From JAJZJT01 sp964610905 (GTDB lineage Bacteria > Actinomycetota > Acidimicrobiia > Acidimicrobiales > RAAP-2): DNA of 48,662 nt. Position numbers and translations under genes: made by a program. Under the pieces are notes generated by a model that saw only the letters and a program-made list of their open reading frames with translations, was not told where the DNA came from and searched no databases. Of the stretch, positions 15,687 to 23,584 are shown piece after piece. Numbering within the stretch: position 1 is the stretch's first letter; each line of letters begins with the position of its first letter. The stretch spans positions 1-48,662 of the forward strand of contig CAZSYT010000018.1 of NCBI GenBank assembly GCA_964610905.1, in the 5' to 3' direction.

Positions 15687-17242
15687 ACGGTGCCCGCGCC
15701 CTGCTCCGGACGCTCGTCGGCCACGGCGTCGACACCTGCTTCATGAACCCGGGGACGTCCGAGATGCACTTCGTCGCCGCCCTCGACGACGTCACCGAGA
15801 TGCGCAGCGTCCTCTGCCTCTTCGAAGGCGTGGCGACCGGGGCCGCCGACGGCTACGCGCGCCTGGCCGGCCGTCCGGCGACCGTCCTGCTCCACCTGGG
15901 ACCCGGCCTCGGCAACGGGCTCGCCAACCTCCACAACGCCCGGCGCGCCCGGAGCCCGCTCGTGGCCGTCGTCGGTGACCACGCCACGGTCCACTGGAAG
16001 TACGACGCCCAGCTCCAGTCCGACATCGAGACGGTGGCGCGCAACGTGTCGACCTTCGTGCGCACCAGCCAGTCGACCGCGGCGCTCGGTGCCGATGCCG
16101 CCGCTGCCATCGCCGCTGCCACGGGACCACCGGGCTCGGTGGCCACCCTGATCCTGCCCGCCGACGTCTCGTGGTCCGAGGGCGCGTCCCCCGCGCCGCG
16201 GCCGTCGGCGGCACCGGCTCCCCTCGGCACCGACAGCGCACAGCTTCGTTCCGCCGCTGCGGCGCTCGGCGGGGACGCACCCTCGGTCGTCCTGGTCGGC
16301 GGGCGGGCCTGCTCGGGAGCGGCGCTCGAGCACGCCGCGGCGATCGCCGCGGCCACCGGGGCCAAGCTGCTCGCCGAGACCTTCCCCGCGCGGCTCGAGC
16401 GCGGCGCGGGCCGTCCCCCCGTCGAGCGGCTCGGCTACCTGGCCGAGTTCACCGCCATGCAGCTCGCAGGCACCGCCCACCTGCTCCTGGTCGACGCCAG
16501 GTCACCCGTCTCCTTCTTCGCCTACCCGGGCAAGCCCAGCGACCTCGTCCCCGAGGGATGCCAGGTCCACACGGTCGCGGGCCCCGAGGACGACGTCGAC
16601 GGGGCGCTGGCCGAGCTGGCCGAGCTGGTCGGAGCCACGCCCGGGCACACCCCCCGTCAGCAGGCCCTCTCCCCCGGCATGCCCACGGGCGCCCTCGACG
16701 CCGCGGCGCTGGGGGCCGTCCTCGGCGAGCTCCTCCCCGACGGCGCCATCGTCTCCGACGAGGGCAACACCTCGGGCCTGTTCGTCGCCGGGTCGACCGC
16801 GGGATCGCCGCCCCACGACTGGCTCTGCCTCACCGGCGGCGCCATCGGCCAGGGGCTGCCCGTCGCGCTCGGGGCGGCGGTCGCCTGCCCCGACCGCCGC
16901 GTCGTGGCGCTCGAGGCGGACGGCAGCGCGCTCTACACGCCGCAGGCCCTGTGGTCGATGGCCCGTGCGGGCTGCGACGTGACCACGGTGCTGCTCAACA
17001 ACGGCTCGTACGCCGTGTTGAACATGGAGCTCGACCGCGTCGGCGCCGAGCGGCCCGGGCCGCGCGCCAAGGACATGCTCGACCTCGGTCGGCCCGACCT
17101 CGACTTCGTCTCCCTCGCCCGCGGCATGGGCGTGCCCGCCGAGCGGGCGACGACGGCCGAGGAGCTGGCAGCAGCCCTCGGCCGGTCGTTCGCCACGCCC
17201 GGACCGAGCGTCGTCGAGGTGCTGGTTCCCTCCCTCCTGTGA
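15683..17242 (+). CDS. ThDP-dependent enzyme, acetolactate synthase/benzoylformate decarboxylase-like
   Basis: The 519-aa protein has the three-domain ThDP fold: NPGTSEMHFVAALD, the catalytic Glu in LFEGVATGAADGYARLAGRP, and the cofactor motif EADGSALYTPQALWSMARAGCDVTTVLLNNGSY. It is shorter than true acetolactate synthases, has no regulatory subunit nearby, and follows a hydroxyacid oxidase with a GTGA overlap. A 2-oxoacid decarboxylase or carboligase giving an aldehyde is therefore more likely than branched-chain amino-acid synthesis. Exact substrate unknown. Confidence 0.9.
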   Translation: MNGARALLRTLVGHGVDTCFMNPGTSEMHFVAALDDVTEMRSVLCLFEGVATGAADGYARLAGRPATVLLHLGPGLGNGLANLHNARRARSPLVAVVGDHATVHWKYDAQLQSDIETVARNVSTFVRTSQSTAALGADAAAAIAAATGPPGSVATLILPADVSWSEGASPAPRPSAAPAPLGTDSAQLRSAAAALGGDAPSVVLVGGRACSGAALEHAAAIAAATGAKLLAETFPARLERGAGRPPVERLGYLAEFTAMQLAGTAHLLLVDARSPVSFFAYPGKPSDLVPEGCQVHTVAGPEDDVDGALAELAELVGATPGHTPRQQALSPGMPTGALDAAALGAVLGELLPDGAIVSDEGNTSGLFVAGSTAGSPPHDWLCLTGGAIGQGLPVALGAAVACPDRRVVALEADGSALYTPQALWSMARAGCDVTTVLLNNGSYAVLNMELDRVGAERPGPRAKDMLDLGRPDLDFVSLARGMGVPAERATTAEELAAALGRSFATPGPSVVEVLVPSLL

Positions 17243-17357
17243 GGCCCCGGGCCCGCACGGGAGCCCCCGGGCGCCGGCGTCGCCGGTCGAGCCGACCGGT
17301 CCGACCCGTGAGCCCGTCGCCGTCCTCAGAGCCGCCGAGCCGCAGACAGGAGCGAGC

Positions 17358-18749
17358 ATGAGCAGCGTCTACCCCTACCGGGACCGCTTCACGGTCCACC
17401 GTCGCCTCCCCGAGCAGGGCACCCCCCGCGCCGAGCTCCTCGCCGAGCTGGCGACGATGGCCGCCGAGGAGGACGCCACCTGGGAGACCGGCAAGTGCTC
17501 GGGCACGATGTACTGCGGCGACCACGAGCACTACGGGTTCCTCACCGAGGCGTTCGGCCACTTCGCCCATGCGAACGCCCTCCAGCGCGACATGTGCCCG
17601 AGCGCCACCCGCTTCGAGGGCGAGGTGATCGCCATGGCCCTCGACCTCTTCCACGCCGACGCCGCCCCTGGGGCACGGCCCGTCGGGATGGTGACGAGCG
17701 GCGGAACCGGCAGCATCGCCCACGCCGTGCTCGCCTATCGCGACCACGCAGCAAGCGAAGGCCGCACGACGCGGCCCAACCTGGTAAAGCCCGAGACGGC
17801 CCACCCGGCCTTCGACAAGGCGTGCCACCTCTTCGGCGTCGAGCTCCGACGCGCCCCCGTCGACCCGGTCACCCTGCAGGTGGACGTGGACTGGGTCGCC
17901 GACCACGTCGACGGCGACACCCTGGCCGTGGTCGGTTCGGCGTGCAACTACGGCTACGGCGTCGTCGACCCCGTGGCCGAGCTCGGCCAGGTCGCCCTCG
18001 ACGCAGGCGTCGGCCTCCACGTGGACGCCTGCCTCGGCGGGTTCATCCTCCCCTTCGGCGAGGAGCTCGGCTACCCCGTCCCTCCGTTCGACTTCCGCGT
18101 GCCCGGCGTGACGACCGTGTCGGCCGACACGCACAAGTACGGCTACGCGCTGAAGGGGACGTCCGTGCTCCTCTTCCGCGACAAGGCGGTGCGCAACGCG
18201 CAGTACTTCGCCCTGTCCGACTGGAGCGGCGGCAAGTACACGTCCCCGGGCATGGAAGGCTCGCGCTCGGTCGGCCTCCTCGCCGCGACGTGGGCGTCGC
18301 TCGTCCACCTCGGGCGCGAGGGCTACCGCGGCCACGCCGAGGCCATCTTCTCGACCGCCGAGCGCCTCATGGCGTGCGTCCGCCGCCATCCGGAGCTGCG
18401 CATCCTCGGGTCGCCGACGTTCCTCTTCAGCGTCACCTCCGACGTCTTCGACATCTACCACGTCAACGACTTCATGCGGACCCGCGGCTGGCGGTTCAAC
18501 GGCCAGCAGTACCCGAACGCCATCCACCTCGCAGTCACCCGTCCCCAGACGCAGCCGGGCGTGGTGGAGGCCTTCGACGCCGACCTCGCCGACGCCGTCG
18601 CCTACGCCCACGAGCACGCCACCGAGAACCCGGCGTCGGGCGCCATCTACGGCGGGGTGGCCGGCGGGATGACGGCCGAGGCCGACGAGTTCATCCGCGC
18701 GGTGATGGCCGACATGCTCGACGCGCAGCAGGCCGTCCCCGACGCCTGA
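17358..18749 (+). CDS. PLP-dependent decarboxylase/aldolase, sphingosine-1-phosphate lyase-like
   Basis: The 463-aa protein carries MVTSGGTGSIAHAVLAYRDH, VGSACNYGYGVVDPVAELG, HVDACLGGF and the lysine motif VSADTHKYGYALKGTSVLLFRD; the Lys of THKYG forms the Schiff base. This set matches sphinganine-1-phosphate aldolase more closely than glutamate decarboxylase. Such enzymes split long-chain-base phosphates into a fatty aldehyde and phosphoethanolamine. It follows the ThDP enzyme by 115 bp on the same strand. ATG start with AGGAGCG upstream. No sphingolipid synthesis gene is in view. Confidence 0.9.
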   Translation: MSSVYPYRDRFTVHRRLPEQGTPRAELLAELATMAAEEDATWETGKCSGTMYCGDHEHYGFLTEAFGHFAHANALQRDMCPSATRFEGEVIAMALDLFHADAAPGARPVGMVTSGGTGSIAHAVLAYRDHAASEGRTTRPNLVKPETAHPAFDKACHLFGVELRRAPVDPVTLQVDVDWVADHVDGDTLAVVGSACNYGYGVVDPVAELGQVALDAGVGLHVDACLGGFILPFGEELGYPVPPFDFRVPGVTTVSADTHKYGYALKGTSVLLFRDKAVRNAQYFALSDWSGGKYTSPGMEGSRSVGLLAATWASLVHLGREGYRGHAEAIFSTAERLMACVRRHPELRILGSPTFLFSVTSDVFDIYHVNDFMRTRGWRFNGQQYPNAIHLAVTRPQTQPGVVEAFDADLADAVAYAHEHATENPASGAIYGGVAGGMTAEADEFIRAVMADMLDAQQAVPDA

Positions 18750-18757
18750 CCCCAGGC

Positions 18758-20101
18758 TCACCCAGCCGAGCGCGCTTCGACGGCGAGGTGCCGGGTGAAC
18801 CAGCCCGCCGCGAGGTCGGCCACCTCGACGATGGCGCCCGGCTCGTCGAAGAGGTGCGAGGCACCGGGCACGACGGCCAGCCGGCTCTCGCACCGGAGCG
18901 CGGCTACGGCCCGGCGGTTGAGCTCGAGCACGAGTCGGTCGTGCCCTCCCACGATCAGCAGGGTCGGCGCACGGACGCGGGCCAGCTCGGCACCGACCAG
19001 GTCGACCCTCCCGCCGCGGGTGACCACGGCACCCGCGTTGCTGTCCGGCCGGGCGGCGACCGCCAGCGCCGCGGCCGCTCCCGTGCTCGCCCCGAAGTAC
19101 CCGACGCCGAGCCCGCCGACGTCGGGCTGGGCGACGACCCACCGGGTGACCGCCCCGAGCCGCTCGGCCAGCAGCGGGACGTCAAAGACCCGGGCGCGCA
19201 CCACCTCCTCGTCGGGCGTCAGCAGGTCGACGAGGAAGGTCCCGAGGCCGGCGCCGTTCAGGGCGGCGGACAGGTACCGGTTGCGGGCACTGTGCCGACT
19301 GCGTCCCGACGCGTGGGCGAAGAGCACGATGCCGAGCGCCCGCTCGGGGACGGTGAGGTGGCCGACCACGTCGCCACCGGCCACCGACAGCCGTACCGCC
19401 TCGTCGCGGACCGGTGGGTCGCAGTCGGGGTCGACGCCGTCCCCGCCGGCACGCGTGGAGCCACCGTTCGTCCCCCGTTCGAGCAGCGCGACGACCTCCT
19501 CCTCGCCGACCTGGGAGAAGTCCCGGTAGCCCTGGCCGACGGCGAGGAACGGCTCCGGCTGCGCCACGGTCACGACGGCATCGGCCACGCCCCCGAGCTC
19601 GGCGACGGCCCGTGCCGCCGCAATGGGAGCGGCGAGGACGACGCGCCGCGCGCCCTCGGCGCGGGCCACCTGGCACGCTGCCCTGGCCGTCGCGCCCGTG
19701 GCGATCCCGTCGTCGACGACCACGGCCGTCCGGCCAGTGAGCGGGACGAGCGGGCGCCCGCCGCGCAGGCGCCTGGAGCGCTCGGAGAGCGCCGCCGCCT
19801 CGCGCCGGCGCACCGCCGCCACCTCGTCCTCGGTCACGCCCGCGGCACGCACCACACGAGGGTCGAGGACGCACACGCCGCCCTCCCCCAGCGCGCCCAT
19901 GGCCAGCTCGGGCTGGTGGGGCACGCCCAGCTTGCGGACCACGAGCACGTCGAGCGGCGCGTCCAGCACCGTCGCGACCTCGGCTGCGACGGGCACGCCG
20001 CCCCGCGGCAGGGCGACCACGACGACGTCGTCGCCCAGGTGGGCGGCGAGCAGGCGGGCGGCGAGCTGTCTCCCCGCGTCGGCCCGGTCGAGGAACCTCA
20101 C
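18758..20101 (-). CDS. Phosphoribosyltransferase-hydrolase fusion (Rv0571c-like), copy 1
   Basis: The 447-aa protein joins a type I phosphoribosyltransferase domain (residues 1-220; PRPP loop TAVVVDDGIATGATARAA, plus ALPRGGVPVA and RKLGVPHQPELAMGA) to a dienelactone-hydrolase-like alpha/beta hydrolase (nucleophile in GYFGASTGAAAAL, His in GASHLFDEPGA). The same fusion is known from M. tuberculosis Rv0571c in the DosR regulon. Substrates are unknown. I chose GTG 20101, where the domain begins; a longer frame to 20818 has no coding character. A close paralogue is at 30564-31898. Confidence 0.9.
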   Translation of the reverse strand: MRFLDRADAGRQLAARLLAAHLGDDVVVVALPRGGVPVAAEVATVLDAPLDVLVVRKLGVPHQPELAMGALGEGGVCVLDPRVVRAAGVTEDEVAAVRRREAAALSERSRRLRGGRPLVPLTGRTAVVVDDGIATGATARAACQVARAEGARRVVLAAPIAAARAVAELGGVADAVVTVAQPEPFLAVGQGYRDFSQVGEEEVVALLERGTNGGSTRAGGDGVDPDCDPPVRDEAVRLSVAGGDVVGHLTVPERALGIVLFAHASGRSRHSARNRYLSAALNGAGLGTFLVDLLTPDEEVVRARVFDVPLLAERLGAVTRWVVAQPDVGGLGVGYFGASTGAAAALAVAARPDSNAGAVVTRGGRVDLVGAELARVRAPTLLIVGGHDRLVLELNRRAVAALRCESRLAVVPGASHLFDEPGAIVEVADLAAGWFTRHLAVEARSAG

Positions 20102-20165
20102 CGGGTCCCGCCGCGCCCCGACGTCCGCCGCGCGTAGGGAGCCGTCCGCTCGGCCACGGGAGTCC

Positions 20166-20513
20166 CTAGGCCGTCCGGGGGGTGCCGTCCGCCGGTACGG
20201 GCGGCCGGCCCGTCGCCCCGGGCGCCGGACCGTGGGCGGGCAGTGCCACGAGCTCGCGTCCGCCCTGGGCCGCCAGTGCCTGGTAGCGGTCGGCCCGCTG
20301 CCGGAGGCGGCTCCAGACGTCGTCGTCGAAGCGTGCAGCCCGGTCGGCCGCCTCGCGCAGCTCGTCGTCGCTGCGCAGCAGGCGGACGGCGGGTGGCGGC
20401 ACGGCGACGACGACTCGTGCCCGCGCGCGGGCGACCGCCCGCCACCGCACCCACCAGGTGACGCCGATCCCGGCGACGACACCGGCGCCGACGAGTGGGA
20501 CGATGTACGCCAT
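20166..20513 (-). CDS. Small membrane-anchored protein of unknown function
   Basis: The 115-aa product has one N-terminal helix (AYIVPLVGAGVVAGIGVTWWVRW), then an Arg/Ala-rich cytoplasmic part (RSDDELREAADRAARFDDDVWSRLRQRADRYQAL) that is probably helical. GGGAGG lies 6 nt before the ATG. It is 64 bp upstream of PRTase-hydrolase copy 1 on the same strand, and a DosR-like box lies 106 bp upstream. Unrecognised. Confidence 0.7.
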   Translation of the reverse strand: MAYIVPLVGAGVVAGIGVTWWVRWRAVARARARVVVAVPPPAVRLLRSDDELREAADRAARFDDDVWSRLRQRADRYQALAAQGGRELVALPAHGPAPGATGRPPVPADGTPRTA

Positions 20514-20559
20514 GGCGACCTCCCTCGACCATCGCCCGGGCCGTCGTGCGTGCGTCCGA

Positions 20560-20587
20560 CCCCACGGGCGTCCTCACGCCCGTGGGG
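20560..20587. other. Perfect 12-bp hairpin between divergent genes
   Basis: CCCCACGGGCGT and its reverse complement surround a 4-nt CCTC loop. Lying between two divergent starts, it is more likely an operator or leader structure than a terminator. Confidence 0.55.
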
Positions 20588-20618
20588 CCAGTGTGCGGGC
20601 CCGGCCGGTGGGCACGAC

Positions 20619-20633
20619 AGGGGCGAAGGTCCC
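20619..20633 (-). promoter_or_regulatory. DosR/OsdR-like box
   Basis: Minus-strand reading GGGACCTTCGCCCCT, 13 of 15 matches to the motif found before most units of this region. It sits 106 bp upstream of the small membrane protein gene, and 3 bp before the divergent GTG at 20637. Confidence 0.5.
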
Positions 20634-20636
20634 GAC

Positions 20637-21353
20637 GTGACGGCGCCGCTCTCCCCTTCCGCCCTGGCACGGGCCGTCGTGCACGAGCTCGGCGGCCGGT
20701 ACTCGGTCGAGCTCGGCATCGACCTCGACGCCGGGGACGCCGAGGTCGAGCGGTGGTTCCTCGCTGCCACGCTCTTCGGCACCCGGATCTCGGCCGCGGT
20801 CGCCGCACGGACCTTCACCGCCCTGTCGAAGGCCGGGGTCGACTCGATCGCCGTGGCGGGGCGGCGGAGCTGGGACGACCTGGTCGCCCTGCTGGATGCC
20901 GGGGGCTACGTCCGCTACGACTTCCGGACGGCGACACGGCTCCTCCGGCTCGCCGAGGTCGTCGGGGAGCGCTACGAGGGACGGGTCGCGGTCATCGGCC
21001 GGCGCCACCGCCACGCCGAGCCCCTCCGCGCCGCCCTCGACGCGCTCCCGGGGTGGGGCCCGGTCACCGTGGGCCTGTTCCTCCGCGAACTGCGAGGCGT
21101 GTGGCCCGGGGCCACGCTGCCGGTCGACGCCAGTGCGGCGGCCGCCGGCCGGCACCTCGGCCTGCTCGCCACCGACGACGTCCACGAGCTCACTCGGCTC
21201 CGCCGGCTCGCCTCGGCAGGGCACGTCGACGTGCGCGACCTCGAGTCGGCGCTCGTGCGCCTGGCGCTCGCCCACCGTCGCGTCGCGGAGTGCCCGGGCG
21301 GCCCCCGGTGCGTGCTCCTCGCCGGCCCCGAGGCGGCCCCGCCCCGGGGGTGA
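20637..21353 (+). CDS. HhH-GPD/endonuclease III-like protein
   Basis: The 238-aa protein resembles DNA glycosylases of the HhH-GPD superfamily: AATLFGTRISAAVAARTFTAL matches the N-terminal helical half, and ALDALPGWGPVTVGLFLREL is a helix-hairpin-helix. The Cys-rich tail (CPGGPRC) is too short for a full iron-sulfur cluster. VDASAAAAGRHLGL stands where a catalytic Asp is expected. It may be a divergent base-excision enzyme. GTG start; a DosR-like box so close upstream may mean the true start lies further in. Confidence 0.68.
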   Translation: MTAPLSPSALARAVVHELGGRYSVELGIDLDAGDAEVERWFLAATLFGTRISAAVAARTFTALSKAGVDSIAVAGRRSWDDLVALLDAGGYVRYDFRTATRLLRLAEVVGERYEGRVAVIGRRHRHAEPLRAALDALPGWGPVTVGLFLRELRGVWPGATLPVDASAAAAGRHLGLLATDDVHELTRLRRLASAGHVDVRDLESALVRLALAHRRVAECPGGPRCVLLAGPEAAPPRG

Positions 21354-21365
21354 CCGGCGCCCCGG

Positions 21366-21380
21366 GGGACGATCGGGCCC
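21366..21380. promoter_or_regulatory. DosR-like box between convergent gene ends
   Basis: GGGACGATCGGGCCC fits the motif well but lies between two convergent stops, so it has no obvious target. It may be a chance hit or a small dyad acting as a terminator. Confidence 0.2.
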
Positions 21381-21385
21381 GTCCG

Positions 21386-21868
21386 TCAGAGCTTGAGACC
21401 GAGGTCCCTGAGCGTCGCCTTGCGGGCGGTCTCGTCGGCGACGGTCTCGACCCCGGCGGGCGGCATGCCGTCGACGACGCCGAGGATCCCCCGACCGAGG
21501 TCGCTCTCGCCGACGACGACCTCGAGCGGGTTGGCCGTCGCACAGAAGACGGTGCAGACCTCGGGTACCGCCTTGACGGCGTTCAGCACGCTGATCGGGA
21601 ACCCGCCCGCGAGGAAGACGACGAAGGAGTGCCCGGCCGCGATGGCCTCGGCGTTGCCGACGGCCAGGTCGACGAGGGCAGCGTCGTTGCCCGAACGCCG
21701 GACGAGGCATGGTCCCGACGCCTCGCAGAAGGCGATCCCGAAGCGCAGCTGTCCTCCTGCCTGGGCGAGGACCTCGTGGAGGTCCTCGATCGTCTTGACG
21801 AAGTGGGCGTGGCCCACCATGACGTTCAGCCCGTCGGGGTTCTCGACAGGGACGACGCTCAGCTCCAC
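21386..21868 (-). CDS. Adenosine-specific kinase family protein (PF04008-like)
   Basis: The 160-aa protein matches the small family annotated as adenosine-specific kinase from archaea and some bacteria: NPDGLNVMVGHAHFVKTIEDLHEVL, FGIAFCEASGPCLVRRSGND, AAGHSFVVFLAGGFPISVLNAVKAVPEVCTVFCATANP and the C-terminal RGILGVVDG. It is thought to phosphorylate adenosine or a related nucleoside. I use GTG 21868 because GAGGAGG lies just upstream; the acidic frame further upstream is a 9-bp repeat. It is convergent with the HhH gene. Confidence 0.85.
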   Translation of the reverse strand: MELSVVPVENPDGLNVMVGHAHFVKTIEDLHEVLAQAGGQLRFGIAFCEASGPCLVRRSGNDAALVDLAVGNAEAIAAGHSFVVFLAGGFPISVLNAVKAVPEVCTVFCATANPLEVVVGESDLGRGILGVVDGMPPAGVETVADETARKATLRDLGLKL

Positions 21869-21874
21869 GACCAC

Positions 21875-21955
21875 CTCCTCGGCCTCCTCGGGCTCCTCGG
21901 CCTCCTCGGCCTCCTCGGGCTCCCCGGCCTCCTCGGCCTCCTCGGCCTCCCCGAT
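21875..21955 (-). repeat. 9-bp tandem repeat of nine SD-like units
   Basis: Nine near-identical copies (minus strand CCGAGGAGG) end 7 bp before the GTG of the adenosine-kinase-like gene. Most copies contain GGAGG, so the leader carries a string of ribosome-binding sequences. Confidence 0.9.
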
Positions 21956-21980
21956 GCCCGCCGGACGCCCCCCGCCCGAC

Positions 21981-21995
21981 GGGGCGTTCGGCCCT
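21981..21995 (+). promoter_or_regulatory. DosR/OsdR-like box between divergent genes
   Basis: GGGGCGTTCGGCCCT, 35 bp before the GNAT start at 22030 and about 110 bp upstream of the divergent adenosine-kinase-like gene. It is one of the best matches to the shared motif and could serve both genes. Confidence 0.6.
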
Positions 21996-22029
21996 GTTCG
22001 CTCCGCGCCATGCCAGGCACCATCGCGCC

Positions 22030-22992
22030 ATGGCCCCCGAGGGACCCGCGCCACGAGGCGCCGACCGCCGGCGTATCGAGTTGCCCGGGGCCCGCGCCAT
22101 CACCCTGCGACCCGTCCGCCCCTCCGACGGGCCCGGGCTGACGGCGATGTTCGCCGGGCTCGGCGAGGACGACCTCTACCGTCGCTTCTTCGCCGGCCAC
22201 CCCCCACCCGCCGCCTTCGTCGACGGGATGACGGCGGTGGCCGAGCGCGGCGGGGTGGGGCTCGTCGCCGAGGTCGAGTCGAGCGACGGCACGAGCCGGT
22301 TGGTGGCCGAGGCCGGCTTCGAGCTGCTGCCCGACGGCAACGGCGAGCTCGGCATCACGGTCGCCGAGGGCGCCCGTGGCTGGCTCGGACCGTGCCTGCT
22401 CGACGCCCTCGCCGAGGCGGCGGCGGCGCGCGGCGTCCCCAACCTCGAGGCCGAGGTGCTCGTGACCAACCGGCGCATGCTCGGGCTCCTCGAGCACCGC
22501 GGGCTCGTCGTGCTGGGCCACGACGAGCGGCCGGCGGTGGTGCGGGTGGCCATCGGGACCGGGGGTCACCTGCCCAGCTGGACCGGGAGCCACGAGCGGC
22601 TCCGTCTCCTCCTCGAGCTGCCGGGGTGGCGCTGGCACGGCGAGGAGGCGGCACGGGCCGCCGGCTTCGACGTGCTCGCGTGCCCGGGCCCGGGGCACGG
22701 CGCGGCGCCGTGCCCGCTGCTCGCTGGCGCGCCGTGCCCGCTCGTCGCCGGCGCCGACGTCGTGCTCTGCGCCGTGCCCGGCGAGCGCGGTCGCGTCCTG
22801 GTCGAGGCGCAGCGCCGCTACCACCCGCTCGTCCCCGTGTGCACCGAGGGGCCACCGGGCACCGTCCACGTCGCCGGCCACGCCACCGCGGGCGCCGGAC
22901 CCGGTGCCGCGGATGCCGCCATCGTCGAGCTCCTCGCCCACGTGGCGCGCCGGGCCCGGGCTGCCCGTGCCGCGGCGGACGTGCCCACCTGA
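22030..22992 (+). CDS. GNAT acetyltransferase with a C-terminal extra domain
   Basis: The 320-aa protein has a GNAT domain at about residues 20-175 (ALTLRPV-type start, GLGEDDLYRRFFAGHPPP, the acceptor loop GNGELGITVAEGARGWLGPCLL, then LEAEVLVTNRRMLGLLEHRGL). The first part resembles the GNAT domain of protein acetyltransferases such as Pat. The last 130 residues (GWRWHGEEAARAAGFDVLACPGPG, GADVVLCAVPGERG) look like a separate Rossmann-like domain. It lies 590 bp upstream of an acetyl-CoA synthetase, a classic Pat substrate, so acetylation control is possible. Confidence 0.84.
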   Translation: MAPEGPAPRGADRRRIELPGARAITLRPVRPSDGPGLTAMFAGLGEDDLYRRFFAGHPPPAAFVDGMTAVAERGGVGLVAEVESSDGTSRLVAEAGFELLPDGNGELGITVAEGARGWLGPCLLDALAEAAAARGVPNLEAEVLVTNRRMLGLLEHRGLVVLGHDERPAVVRVAIGTGGHLPSWTGSHERLRLLLELPGWRWHGEEAARAAGFDVLACPGPGHGAAPCPLLAGAPCPLVAGADVVLCAVPGERGRVLVEAQRRYHPLVPVCTEGPPGTVHVAGHATAGAGPGAADAAIVELLAHVARRARAARAAADVPT

Positions 22993-23027
22993 CGCGCCCG
23001 GGACGTCCCACCGGGACCTCTGCACGG

Positions 23028-23285
23028 TCACCCGCCCTTGCGCCGCCACGGCGGGTGCGGGAGCCGGATCGGCGGGGCCTGGTGTGGCCGAGGCTCGTCC
23101 GTCGCCGCCGCCGCCACTCCGTCGGCGGCGACGAGCCGGCGGCAGCGGCGGCACAGTCCCTGCCGCACGTGCGCGTCCGACCCGCACCGTTCGCAGACGC
23201 CGGCACCGAAGCGGGGCACGAGCCTGGGACGCCATCGCTCGGGCTCGCCCGGACCGAGCGCCCGACGCGGTCGCCCCTCCGTCAC
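23028..23285 (-). CDS. 85-aa zinc-ribbon protein
   Basis: Two Cys pairs, CERCG and CRRCRRLV, separated by about ten residues predict a zinc ribbon in the middle of a basic, Pro-rich small protein. The ending resembles the 50-aa protein at 5426-5578. GTG start; it is divergent from the acyl-CoA synthetase gene. Function unknown. Confidence 0.5.
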   Translation of the reverse strand: MTEGRPRRALGPGEPERWRPRLVPRFGAGVCERCGSDAHVRQGLCRRCRRLVAADGVAAAATDEPRPHQAPPIRLPHPPWRRKGG

Positions 23286-23584
23286 GGCTCGCCCCCGCCC
23301 GGCACCCTGAGCGTGACGCCGACCGACATGCGTTCCACCCTCGCACCGTCGCGCCGGCCGAGGGCACGGCGTAGGGCCGGACGTCCCCTTCGGCCGGGGA
23401 GCCCCGGAAGCCGGTGGCGGCCGGGCGCCGTGGTCCGGGAGGACCGTGGTCCGGAGGGCCGCCGTAGAGGGGCGAAGGTGACGTTCGACCCTGGGGTTGG
23501 GCCGGGCGCGAGGCGTACCGTGCGCGAAGAGGCGGCGGGCCGGTCGCGCTGGTCGGTCCGTGCGGCCCGGGAAGGTCGTGTCAC
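23286..23584. other. 299-bp divergent regulatory region
   Basis: No gene seen. It holds a DosR-like box at 23468-23482, a second weaker match (GTCCCCTTCGGCC, near 23387) and a direct repeat GTGGTCCGG twice near 23430-23450. It presumably controls the acsA-pdh-acp operon. Confidence 0.5.
23468..23482 (-). promoter_or_regulatory. DosR/OsdR-like box before acsA
   Basis: Minus-strand reading GTCACCTTCGCCCCT. It lies 102 bp before the GTG of acsA and is nearly the same sequence as the box at 20619. Confidence 0.45.

Noticed and set aside
21869..22054. N-terminal extension of the adenosine-kinase-like protein (Glu-rich)
   Set aside because: It is the reading of a 9-bp repeat, contains a DosR-like box further up, and overlaps the divergent GNAT start.
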